Source of the DNA: Adineta steineri
Lineage: Eukaryota; Rotifera; Eurotatoria; Adinetida; Adinetidae
DNA: 64,000 bases
Assembly: GCA_905250115.1 (NCBI GenBank)
Contig: CAJNOI010000064.1
Coordinates: 1 to 64,000 of the forward strand
Direction: 5' to 3'
The notes below the pieces were generated by a model that was given only the letters and a program-made list of their open reading frames with translations, searched no databases and was not told where the DNA came from. Positions 38,566 to 52,704 of this stretch are shown piece after piece. Made by a program: the position numbers and the translations under genes. Positions within the stretch are counted from its first letter, which is position 1. Each line of letters begins with the position of its first letter.

Positions 38566-38984
38566 AAATATTGCTTTTTCATAAACCAGCTGTTCATAGA
38601 AAAAAATATAAAATAAAATAAAATAAAATAAAAAGAAGTTATTTTTAATATACTAATAAAGAATAAGAAATAATTTAATATTATGTGTAAGTTTATATAA
38701 AATTAATAAATTCACTTGGTATCTGGAAAAAATTTATCAACTCGCTATAGCTGTTGGAAATGATATAATGGATATTTAACAATATCGACTGATTTATACA
38801 TCAACATAAGGCAATGATTCTATGGTGATGTTTGTTTCAATAATCTACGAAGAAACAATACTGATTTTTGTCTCTTTGAGATCCTCAATTGATTTTCAAA
38901 TTTCATCAGCTAGTAATAACAGTTTAAAAATATCTTAGCTTATTGCAAGACGATTTTTCAAAAAAATATAATTAAAATTTTTTT

Positions 38985-39410
38985 CAGTGCGCAATCGACA
39001 AAAAATCAACGTTATACATCGTCGCTTCTGTTTATCTCCTTGCTTGTTTTTTTTTATTGAGAGAATAGACAAAAATCTTCTAACGATACGCTTACGTATA
39101 TAATTATGTTCGTTTATTTCGTTAATGTAAGAGGACTGATATAAATCACTCATATTTATTTTTTCTTTCTGCATTCATTATAAGCGCTGTTCTGTACATA
39201 TAATCGACACAAGAAGTAGATATACACACAGTCGCTTCTGCTTGGTTGCTTACTTGTTTTTTTATTGAGAGAAAAAACGAAAATCGTCCAAGAAGACGCT
39301 TACGCATATAATTAAATTCGTTTATTTCGTTAATGTAAATTAAGAGAACTGATAAATTACTCATATTTATTTTTTTACCCCTCTACAATCATCATAAGCT
39401 CTGTACTTTA
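38985..39410. repeat. tandem duplication, about 205-bp unit, two copies
   Basis: Each unit carries CGTCGCTTCTG or AGTCGCTTCTG, then TTTTTATTGAGAGAA, an ACGCTTACG, ATATAATTA and TTCGTTTATTTCGTTAATGT. The copies differ by scattered substitutions, so the duplication is not recent. Confidence 0.6.
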
Positions 39411-39809
39411 CATATAATTAATCGTTTATGCATCACTGAATCGTACAAACAAAAACAAAAATATATAAAAGTATCTGCTCTTTACATATTCGTTTAGTTA
39501 TTTACTTTCGTTAATATTCAAAACACGTATATTAAACTGTTTCTTTTTGGACTCCAATCTTGCTTAAATATTAATTTATGGTAATTATTACTGAACAATT
39601 TCTATTTAGCATATACGATTCGACCGCTATCTTTTATCTTGAAACTTGCTCCTTTGTTCAGATGTAATGTAAATGTATGACTAGCTATTGAAATTCGTTC
39701 AAACCATCACATTTATCGAATGACAATACATAATACATTTTAACTCGATTATAAGCGAACAATCATTCTGAGATCTCGTACTTCATCCTCATACTATCAT
39801 TGAAAAGCT

Positions 39810-42735
<2,926 letters not shown>

Positions 42736-43257
42736 AGAAAGTAATTCATGATTGATTGGAATAAGTTTAACATACTATGAAAATATAAACAATCATACTA
42801 ATTCCATATTAACTAAATGTTACAAACCGAAATAAGAAATATATTGTTAGCGATTACATTGCTCTCGCTTTTTTTTTCTTTTTTCCATCTGTAAGAATAT
42901 TATTGTAAATAACATTCTTTTCTTTTCTTTTCTTTTTCTTTTTCTTTTTCTTTTTCTTTTTCTTTTTCGTTGTTCTATTTTTGATACGAAAGATATGTTC
43001 GCGTTCTGTTTTTGAATTAGTTTTTTTTGTTCGTTTCTTTGGGAGTAGTATTTTCTTTTTTCAAATATATACAATTGAGGATATGAGTGTGGTACTGAAC
43101 AAAAAAAACCAACGTCCACACTCACCCCTCAAGATTCATAAAATACTTCTGGCAAAGTTTCTTTATTTTTTAACAGCATTATTATTGAACTAGAGGCCCC
43201 TATGAAGAGTGAGGATTTCATATTATAAGAAAAACTGATTCAATAAAAAGCAAGTAG
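42736..43257. other. intergenic with TTTTC microsatellite
   Basis: 3' flank of the EGF-bearing gene. Contains (TTTTC)n at about 42916-42969. No gene recognised. Confidence 0.5.
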
Positions 43258-43539
43258 TGTCAAACTTGAAAGTTGAATTCAATTGTTTATTTCAAGTACT
43301 AAACTATTCTTTTTCTGTATCTCTCTTCCCTTCATTGTCACTGATGGTCTACGTGCCTAATCACTCCTGTCCCCATTACTCATATTATTCCTGTGCTCTA
43401 TGCTCACCCATGACCCATGTACCCTATGCTTATTCTGCCCTACGCTCACCCATGCTTCCTGTTTACTCTCCCCCTCCTCAACTGTCACCTTCTTGCAGAT
43501 GGATAGTTGAATGCTTAAGTTCAAGTGTGAGGTGTGACA
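43258..43539. mobile_element. MITE-like element, copy 3 (longer, with GC-richer core)
   Basis: The left end, TGTCAAACTTGAAAGTTGAA, roughly matches the reverse complement of the right end (TGTCACACCTCACACTTGAA, then CTTAAGCATTCAACTAT). The core is C-rich and holds repeats of GCTCACCCATG and CCCTATGCT-like units. It shares the arm motif of the two shorter copies and carries an extra interior. No coding capacity was accepted. Confidence 0.45.
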
Positions 43540-44598
43540 TACATGTAAAAAGTTTGGATAAGAAAAAACGTTTTCGAAGAAAACTTGTAAATTTTAATAC
43601 AGATTTTTAACTTTATTATGTCTTATTCTTTCCTTTTGTTTTATTTTATTTTTTTATTGTGTCTTATTCGTTTATTTTATTTTAATGAATGCGCAGATAA
43701 TAATAATAGCATATATGTATATATATATGCATATATTATTTTTTCCGTTCTGGGACCAATCAGATTAAAGTTCCGGAACTGAAACTTTGTATATTATAAT
43801 ATAGATTACATAAAATATTATTAAATAGTGAAACTTATTCGAAAAAATCTTCATATATCACATTAAAGAAAATATATCTATTCATTACTATCTTCCATTG
43901 AATAATTTATTTGCTATTCTATTCTATTTTCAAAGATCAAGCTAACATGAAATTAGTTTTGTACTAGCTAGGTGTATAGTGAACATAAAATATACTTGTT
44001 TGAAAGATATCTATAACGTAGTCTACCTGAATTACTAGATATTTAGGAATATATAAGTTAGAAGAGAATTTTCCAGATAATGACAATATTGAGGACACTC
44101 ATATTTTATATAAAATTACGATGTCAGTGGATTTGCACTACTTCTCAAATATTCTTGTATTCAATGCATGATAGTCGAGATATGAAATCTTAAAAATCCA
44201 TAACTTTTATATAACTCAAATGAAAACATGTTTTTTGTAGTAATCAATACAAAGATATTACTGTTCTTGAAAATCTTATATTTCAACTAGAATACAATAA
44301 AAACAGCGACCTTTTGAAAGCTATATTAGTCTACCGATGTTCTAAGAAGTGAGCAGTACTAACGAATGTTGGAACTTCTAGACATTTATTCAGAGAGAAT
44401 AATAAGGTAAGTTAGGAAGCATATCTGAACTCCGCTGGACTTATATAGAAAGATGATGTTACACTGATTATTAATTGCATCTCTATTTACGAAAGTAATA
44501 GTAAATATTTTTATAATTGAATAAAACTATATCGAAAAGTGATGAAAAACTAGATGGTAATAAAGTAAATGATATTTTTGTATAATAGCTGTATTTTT
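43540..44598. other. intergenic, AT-rich
   Basis: No gene or repeat recognised apart from short TA runs near 43715-43735. Confidence 0.45.
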
Positions 44599-45321
44599 TA
44601 GGGAATATATTAAACGGTCAGTAAAATAACTGAAGTGGTCAGTAAATATACTGATTGATCAGTATTGAAAATCGCAGTAGATATTTATGAAGTGGTCAGT
44701 TTATTTGCTGTAAGTAACAGTAAAAATATATGATTTATATCAGTAGAAAAAAGAAATTTGGTCAGTAGAAAATAGATTTTTGGTCAGTAGAAAAACTATG
44801 GTCTTGCTGTTGATAAGTAGGAGAAGATGATAGTTTGAAAGCTTAATAATATTTTGTTTATTTAAGAAGAAAACGCAAGTAATGATAGGACAAGAAATGG
44901 TCATTTGGATTATTCTCATCTCTTATAGTATAACATATTCTAGGAAAAATACTTGAGTGATATTCTTTAATTCATCACTTGGAAATAACACACTTTAATA
45001 TATGTTAAAAGATCAGATAAAAAACGCATTGATAAAACGAAAGGAAAAATCCCATATAATTATATATATGAAGGAAAATACCATATAGATATACATGTAA
45101 AGGAAAGAAAAAAAATCAAGTGGACAACACTACGAAAAATGTTATTTTTCTACTTTCCACTTCATTTTACCAACTGATAAAAAAAGCTTATCTACTGACC
45201 ATTTCATTTAATTACCATCCAATGTTGTTAATAACTGATCATTTCATTTTTCTACTGACCATTCAGTATATTTACTGACTTTTCATTTTTTCTATTTACT
45301 GACCACTTAAATGACACCCTA
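44599..45321. mobile_element. 723-bp non-autonomous DNA element with GGTCAGTA-rich inverted ends
   Basis: Begins TAGGGAATATATTAAACGGT and then CAGTAAA. Its far end, reverse-complemented, begins TAGGGTGTCATTTAAGTGGT and then CAGTAAA. The first 200 bases contain about seven copies of GGTCAGTA or close variants, and the last 160 contain the inverse, TACTGACC. The interior (44823-45110) matches 51962-52245. No reading frame. Inference: a MITE-like or solo-end element whose subterminal motifs resemble transposase binding sites. Confidence 0.65.
44823..45110. repeat. dispersed repeat in the element interior, copy 1
   Basis: Shares with 51962-52245, in the same orientation, GAAAACGCA, TTTCATCTC-like, ATACTTG.GTGATAT, GGAAATAACA, AACGAAAAGGAAAAA and GAAAATACCA. 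About 70-75 per cent similar by eye. Confidence 0.6.
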
Positions 45322-46561
45322 TTTTTTATCTTTTTTCAAATTTCTGATATAATCCTTTAACAAGCAAAATCTACAAAAATTTCTTTTTTTTCAATGGATC
45401 TTTATCGTTTTAAACAGACAAATTTCAATTGAGAAAATAGAAGTATAGCGAAAATTTATTTATTGATGTACAACAATTTTTTTTTCATTATCGTTATTCA
45501 TTTTGATAATTTAAAATAAATGTAAAACTTTATTTTTTGTAGACTACAGTTTTTCACGTTGCATATTTTGCTTGTTAAAGGAACATATTAGAAATTTGAA
45601 CAGGAAAATAAAAAATATATCATTTACTTTATTATGATCTGCGAAAAAAAACTTCAGTATCACCCGAGCTAAAGTTAAGAAAGTTAAAAGTGATAATCAC
45701 CTGTTACTGATTGACTATCATTTCAAATTTGATCTTTTTATTATTTGTCATAAGAGAGAAAATGACATTTTTCTATGAAGTATCAATATGCAAATGTTTT
45801 AAACTTCTCCCTATGAGTAGAGATATAGATAAAAGATTTCTTGATAAAAAATAAACATTTTCAATACAAAAAAATTTCGTTTCTTTGTAAGTCTATTCAA
45901 CTTTTGATTATAAATGAAGACATAAATGAATTAGTTCTCTTCGTTATTGTCTGTTCATTCTTTTAGTAACAATAAGTATGACATTCTTAATCAACAGTAA
46001 ATTTTACATTTATTCAAAAGCGAATATTTAAAAAAGATTTATATATATTTCAGAAATAATTTCTATCATACGAGCAATTTTTAAAGTTTACATAAATTAG
46101 TTTGAAATGTTGTTTATTTCGTTACATAGTATATCTAAACATTGACGGTTATATACATAAACACGAATAGACATAGCTCTCATCCTGTCACATATCGATG
46201 TTTTTTTTCTTTTCTTACTTATACGATTAATTCGCATTGATTTGTTTTATTCTCTTAATATTTTGATGTATTATACTCCCATAGACACATCTACTTAGAT
46301 AAAATACGAGCAGTCATGCGAATCGGTGAAGAACAAAAACGTTATATGTTAGAGAAGATAGAGAGAAAAAAAGATTTAATAAACATGATTTATTTATTCA
46401 AGGCTTCCGAATAAAAAAATACGATAAATATTTGCGCCTACGGTAAACCAAAACAAAAGAAAAATGTAGTGACCCTACTTTATATAAAGGTACGACTTTT
46501 GACCTATCATTGTGTCTTTAGTTTTACTTGATTTTAGTATTAATAGTCGACAGTTACAAAG
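45322..46561. other. intergenic, AT-rich
   Basis: 5' flank of the second membrane protein gene. No gene or repeat recognised. Confidence 0.45.
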
Positions 46562-48118
46562 ATGTATGCTCCTCCACCATCCGTTCCTGCTCGTCGTAAT
46601 CGAGGGTAAATAAATAAAATTTGAATCTTTCGTATTGTTATCACAAATTCTTATTTTATTAAATAGATCTGGCTTAGCTGCCAGCAGTCCTATTTTGGCT
46701 ATATGTTGCCTTGGATTTATTCTTTTTATGATTGCTGCAACGATTGTTCTTGCATTGATACCTGTGTATCTATCAAAAAGAAGTGGTGGCACACCAAGTA
46801 AAGATATTATTTATTCTAAATTTTTTTATTTTTTTTATTATATTTTGTGTTTTAAGGGACAACTACTCCAACTTATCTTTTGACTATGAATTCTCGAACA
46901 GTGGCATTACCTGAAGGCAATTTGGATTCTCCATCACTGGCCGACGTTGGCGTTTCAGTAAATATACATTTGAATATAAGAGTATTCAAGATCTTATCAT
47001 AAATGCATGTACTATTGTAGGTGGACAAAGCGTTAAATTTACCATCTGGTTCAACTCAAGTTAAGCAAGGTGCAGTTGAAGCAACAAATGGTAAACGTAA
47101 ACGAAGACAATCGTAAGTGCTGAACTGAATAATAAAATATTGAATGTGTAATTTCATTTCATTTTTTATAGCCGAGCTTTACGTAATAAACGTGGTTTTG
47201 ATGGTACCACAGTCCTCTGTACACTTGTTTTTAATGTATTAAAATGTAATCAATGTGGTAACATGGGATTCCTTGAGAGCATTAAATCTTTCACAGTTAC
47301 AGATGAAATTAACATCAACGGTGTACCGTACACCGATACATTTGATGCTAGTATAGACTTAATAGGTGAGTGGAGCATAAAAATATATCACAGATATAAA
47401 AATTTATTGCTTTAGATCATAGTTTTGGTCCAGTTGATTACGGTAAATATATTATGTTATATTTTTCTCTACCATATTTTGTGTGTTTAGACGATTCTGA
47501 CAGTTTTGAACTAAATCTGCCTCTTAACACCAGCATACCTGTTGGCCCCCTAGATAAAAAGTCATATCCTAACCTTGAAGCCGTCGTAAGTATATATCTG
47601 AATATATTAAAATCAAAATTTTTATTATAAATTCATATACTGTTATAGATATCAAAGAAGATGAATTTACAGCCTAATGCAGTTGTTGTTGATAGTGCAA
47701 CGGTTATGAGTAAAAGTACAGGTACAGGAGGCAAGAGACGTAGACGACGTGGATTGTAAGTATTCAACCAAATAATAAAATATCAAATGTATAATTTAAT
47801 TTACTTTATTAAAGCGGTAATATGCGTGAACGTCGTCAAGTTATATTATTCCTCGTTATTATTTTCCATTTTGATGACTTACTTGCTCCCGAATGTAGTA
47901 CTCCTGACTTCGATCTACTTTTCGAAACTACATTAATCACCTTCATCAATATCGAGATTTTTGAAGATGGTTTTGCGTTCTTTTTTACATCTACTGCTTA
48001 TCCGTTTGACTTAACTCACGGTAAGTTACACATTTGATGTGTATATTACATAATCTTTATTATTTTAGAAACTACAACAACACCGATTGCTGCAGCTACT
48101 GCTAAACTTACCGGTTAA
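46562..48118 (+). CDS. type II membrane protein with several furin-like sites, ten exons
   Basis: Seen: exons 46562..46605, 46667..46797, 46857..46957, 47021..47112, 47172..47365, 47416..47442 (a 27-bp microexon), 47491..47585, 47649..47755, 47815..48020 and 48069..48118 join in frame to 348 aa. Cytosolic tail MYAPPPSVPARRNRG, one membrane segment at about 22-48, then a luminal part with basic cleavage motifs NGKRKRRQS (about 115-123), RNKRG (about 125), GGKRRRRRG (about 256-263) and RERRQ (about 268). The conserved module TTVLCTLVFNVLKCNQCGNM follows the second. Known: R-x-K/R-R motifs are cut by furin-type proprotein convertases in the secretory pathway. Inference: a membrane-anchored precursor that releases one or more fragments. 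Its first five intron phases (2,1,0,2,1) equal those of 39810..42735. Confidence 0.8.
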
Positions 48119-49444
48119 CGTTATTCAAAGAACATTTTTTTACGTTTGAAACTATTTATCATATTTATTCACTAATTGAACATTTCGTTAATAAATATGG
48201 TAAATATCATTCAACATAATCTAAAAGACATTTTTATATTAATTTTTTTTTTTCAAATTACTAATTACGAAGACTAACAAAAAAGTATTTTATATTTTTT
48301 TTTTCATAAATAAATGCTTTATATTGCTCTTATTAGTTAGAAAATTATTGTATTAATTGAAATTAGATATTCGACACAAGTGCTTTCCAAATTAAAGCAC
48401 CAATATTCTTTCATGAAACTAAAAGACTAATTTTCCGCATTAAATGAGCAACTTTAAAATATTATTCGTTATTTTTTTTTATTTAAATAATCTGTTGGCA
48501 AAAAGTTTCGAATATTTAGTATTTTCATACTTCTTTTAAAATATATATAAAATTGTTTGAGTACTGTCGCTCTTTCGTTGATACAAAATTTTTATTCAAA
48601 AGAAAATAATACCTTGTAATTACTGATGTTATACGTAAATTAACTTCTATGATTTTTATCTACCAAAGCATGAAATAATATTACGATGTATTATATTAGA
48701 ACGCACCGAAAAATAATTGCGTCTAGTGTTTTGTTGACATCGATGATTAGCCCTGCTTTGATGATAAATTACAGATAAATATAATTTCTTTTGACGTGTG
48801 TTTATCGACGATAAAGGGTGTATACCTAGACTTAGACAGATGGATATTGACAAAAAAAACGACGTTTTACAGTCATATATACGAAAAATCGTATTATTTT
48901 CGATGATATGTAGAAAAAAAATTCATTTTATACTACAATGATCTCAGTAATGGAACATCGAAAAATTCTCTTTTAAACGCGAGCTCAATATATATATCAA
49001 GATCGAACTGACATTACATTTTTTCCGATTTTGAACAGGAGCTTTTTGTTTATTTATAGGAAGTGTCGCAAAAACACAATTTTATCTTTTTTAAATTTCG
49101 AGAAACTTAAAAAGAAAAGCAAAAGTTACGTGCCATTGTTCTACAGCTGAAAGTGCAGTTGATAATAGATAAGGAATCATCTAGATAATTTTGTAAAAGT
49201 CTTAAAATCGTGATTTCAAAATCGAGCTTCGCATCGCATTTTGTAGACGAGTCTCGACTCGTGTGTCATCTAGTTCATTGTATTTTAGTTTTCAATGACA
49301 ATCAATGCGAATAATCAATACTATAACAATATTCGAGCATACGATCAAATTTTATATACTACTTACTTTACAAGTTTCTTCTCTTGCCTATATATTTTTT
49401 ATGTAAATTCTATTTTATACAAAAAAAACAAATAAATAATTTTC
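48119..49444. other. intergenic, AT-rich
   Basis: No gene recognised. Confidence 0.4.
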
Positions 49445-49701
49445 TCTTGAAAAATTTGTAGACTATATCATTTCAAATATATGGAATTGTTATTATTATG
49501 AATGGTTTAATTATTACAATTGAATTACCTATTACTCTTTTTTTCCTATATAGAGGAGATGTTCATACTGAAACTATATGTCCAATTTGGATTACTTTAA
49601 ATTATTCATTGTTTTACTTGAGTATTGTATTGATGACATGGACATCACTTGAACGATATTTATTATTACATTATTTTCCTATTGCATTTCTTATTTTGTA
49701 A
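49445..49701 (+). pseudogene. fragment of a rhodopsin-like receptor
   Basis: Seen: about 80 codons covering two hydrophobic segments, with NGLIITIELPITLFFLYRGD and then CPIWITLNYSLFYLSIVLMT followed by WTSLERYLLL, the end of transmembrane segment 3 with ERY in the DRY position. Nothing before or after continues the receptor, and a stop follows soon. Inference: a truncated, non-functional copy of the bdelloid-type receptor family represented intact at 14380..15414. Confidence 0.6.
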
Positions 49702-50589
49702 TAAATTATTATTGAATACCCTGATGGTATTGAAAAAAAGAACGAGCAACATTGAAAAATATTTATTTACTATATATCAATTTATTTATTTTGTCTTGCG
49801 AGATAAGTGTCAAAAAATAAAATGGTGAATAACTGTTAAATTTATACTTGGAATATATTATTGAATATTTCATATAAATCATATTTCTCGATTCGTCTAT
49901 TCGAGATTCGAGAACGAAAATAACTCGATTGCGTCTCGCTCTTTAAAACCACTGAGTTGATCTTACAAGAATAACGCTGATAAGACTTGAATTTTCGTTT
50001 AATTAGTTTTTATAAACAATGCACAAAAACTGAAATATTCTTATAACATTCAATTATTATTATTGTTATTGTAAACTCTCTAATAGCTCATAAATAGAGT
50101 ATTAATTTCTTCCTTTAACCAAAGAAATAACCAAAAGCACAAACAAAACTTTCCATGTATTCTTTTATAGATATTTAATATTGTGTAAAGAAAGAAATAT
50201 ACCATGACTTGCAAGCAAAATGATATAAAATTTCATGAACTAATTCAATTTTGTAATTTTATCGAGAAGGTTACAATAGTTAATGACAGTATCTTTTTGT
50301 ATTTTTCCCTATTCGTATAACTGACAGTATTCATATGGATGTATATTTCATTATGTACAATCGAAACAACATAAGCTCATAGCCATCGAGAAGTTATAAA
50401 TCAAGAGAAAATAGATTCAAATTTCTTGTTTAGTTACTAAACCTTTATCATATAGAGCGTGGAGCGAATAGGAAACTCATACCCATCATCCACATCCTCT
50501 AGAATGTGACGAAAATGATATTTTTCAGTAACAAAGATTTCTTCGAATTTCTTTTTTTCATTACATGAATACTTTATTAATAGATAGTA
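49702..50589. other. intergenic, AT-rich
   Basis: Spacer between two gene relics. Contains a C-rich patch CATACCCATCATCCACATCC at about 50480-50500, similar to patches near 54868 and 59867. No gene recognised. Confidence 0.45.
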
Positions 50590-50925
50590 TTAGCTGATGA
50601 GTAAAAGAATAGCTTTAGAATTAAGAGTTGTTAATGTCTGCAAAAGAAAAAGTATCATAAAATGAAAATCGTTAAGAAGAAAGAAAACTACTTTATTAAT
50701 TTGTATTGCATCGATTAAGTTTTGTTCTCCATTGTCAGCAATATCATTAAATCCAATATCCAAAGTAGTAAGTGTCTGAAAAAAAATGAAGAAGAAAGTT
50801 GAACATAAGATACGAAAAGCAAAATTAAAATAACTCTATTGATTTCTAATGCATTTGCTAAATATTTAGCTCCTTTTTCCTTGATTTGATTGTTCCATAA
50901 ATAAAAGGTCATCATATTCAATTTT
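50590..50925 (-). pseudogene. decayed LRR array (F-box/LRR family)
   Basis: Seen on the minus strand: MMTFYLWNNQIKEKGAKYLA NALEINR at 50920-50835, then TLTTLDIGFNDIADNGEQNL IDAIQINK at about 50776-50693, then a broken TLTTLNSKAILLL near 50640-50600. Spacing and splice-like borders match the one-exon-per-repeat LRR arrays at 1-431 and 55808-56757, but the first unit lacks a proper acceptor and no F-box exon is upstream. Inference: remnant of a third copy of that family. Confidence 0.6.
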
Positions 50926-51025
50926 GATATTTGTTTTTTTTCTTTTATTACTATTCATATCGACTTTTAAGTATTCGTTTTTTTTTAATATAAAAATCTT
51001 AAGATATGTCATTTTCATAAATTCT
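50908..51025. repeat. dispersed repeat, copy 2
   Basis: Matches 38435-38565 from TCATCATATTCAATTTTGAT onward. It begins inside the first LRR unit of the adjoining relic, which suggests the 38.4-kb copy is a broken-off piece of the same gene flank. Confidence 0.6.
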
Positions 51026-51961
51026 ATTTCTATGTTAATTATTTAATAATTAACATACAATCATTATAAATTATAACAAAGAAATATTACAAAAATCATA
51101 TTTTATTCTTCAAAATATTTATTGGATTTTCAAAGATTCATTTCAGATGATATTCCTATAAAAATAATATTGAACAAATTGTTTGTTGTCCTTTAAAAAT
51201 ATCATTCTGATTTCAATAGAATAACAATAATGATCAATATACCACATCATTCTTTGTTCAATAATAAACACAAATATTAAGATTATAATTTAATATCAAT
51301 ATTTTGCCATTTTATTTCATTAATAAATAAGATTTCAAATAAAAATAAATGTATTTGATTTATTTATCTTTTATGATTAAAACAATTAAATTGATTTTGT
51401 TTTAAATATTGAGGATTATTTTAATATTTAATCATTGAAAATATTAAATTTAATCTTTCAAAATTAGTTAATATTTTACAAATAAAATGAATTTAGTTAT
51501 GTATATCGTATAAATATATTTTTTATTTAAAAATTATAAAAAGTTTATTTTGAACGAACATTCAATTTTTACATAGATATGATATGATAATGGTTTAAAT
51601 TCATTTTAAATAATAAATCATTTTGTAAATATGTTTTATTATGTAATATTTTTTGTTTTAATTATGAAAATGATGATTAATTTCACCCATCGTAGATATT
51701 TCGTATTATTACTCTTCTGCAACTTTTATATATAAAAAAAAGTTTTGGGATATTCGATTATATACAATATTTTCGTTTTTATGATTAAGTTTGATCCTAT
51801 TTTACTTATTTATTTCGATAGTTTTTCTTTTTCAAATTAAATATATAGTTGGGAAAAAACATATGAAACACCAAATATTGTTCTTTTATAAAATAGTTAG
51901 ATAAATTTAATCAATAAGAGAGAAATTCAAAGTGATGTTACAGTCTATTTTGAAGGTTGAA
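51026..51961. other. intergenic, very AT-rich
   Basis: Among the most AT-rich parts of the window. No gene recognised. Confidence 0.4.
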
Positions 51962-52245
51962 GAAAATGATGATGTTTGAAAGCATAGTACTAGTTCGTTA
52001 ATTTAAAAAGAAAACGCAGTTATTTATCCGATGAGTACTGATTATTTTCATCTCCCAAATACAATATATCCTGAGAAAATACTTGTGTGATATCCCTTTG
52101 TTCATAACTTAGAAATAACATATTTCGATATAAGTCAAAAGAGCAGAAGAAAACGAATTACAATAACGAAAAGGAAAAAATACTATATGACTATATATAG
52201 AAGAAAATACCACGTGCTCATATGTGTGGTTAATGAAGCGAAAGA
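51962..52245. repeat. dispersed repeat in the element interior, copy 2
   Basis: Same orientation as 44823-45110. Flanking GGTCAGTA motifs are not evident here, so only the interior is recognisable. Confidence 0.55.
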
Positions 52246-52704
52246 ATAATTTATTTGTTCGCTTACAAGTGATATAGACGGAATTCTGACTCATATATCG
52301 AAATAATTACAAAGTATCACAAGTTTAAAAATTCAATTCTTTGAAATAGTTTCATTTTGGTAAGTTAATTTTTTGAAACAATATAAAAAATAGAATGAAA
52401 ATATATTTAATCTTCAGCTACACCCAAATTTACATCAAAACATTCTTTCATTGAAAAAACATCAAAAAAATTATTTTGTATTTTTTTATTTAAAATTAAA
52501 ACGAAATTAATTTCCAGTTTTAATTCAACTATCTTACATATTAAATCACCTTTATCAGTAAGATTTCGTCATAAGAAAAATTCTTTTTCGATTTCTTCTA
52601 CTCACACTGAGCAACATTTTTATTATCATTGAGTCGTTAAATTTATATCCATAGAAATAGATAAGTAGATTATTCATTTTTTTTATAAATTTATATTCAA
52701 AGAC
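52246..52704. other. 5' flank of the B-box/NHL gene
   Basis: AT-rich; nothing specific recognised. Confidence 0.4.

Larger units (their letters stand above)
36980..39809. other. intergenic, very AT-rich, with repeats
   Basis: No gene recognised. Contains (AAAAT)n near 38608-38632, a dispersed repeat copy at 38435-38565 and a tandem duplication at about 38985-39410, listed separately. The last 390 bases are the 5' flank of the EGF-bearing membrane protein gene. Confidence 0.5.

Noticed and set aside
42847..43125. Lys/Arg-rich minus-strand frame
   Set aside because: Produced by the (TTTTC)n microsatellite.
43257..43610. 117-codon plus-strand frame with PSP/CSPM repeats
   Set aside because: Coincides with the long MITE copy and its C-rich tandem core; no start context or conservation.
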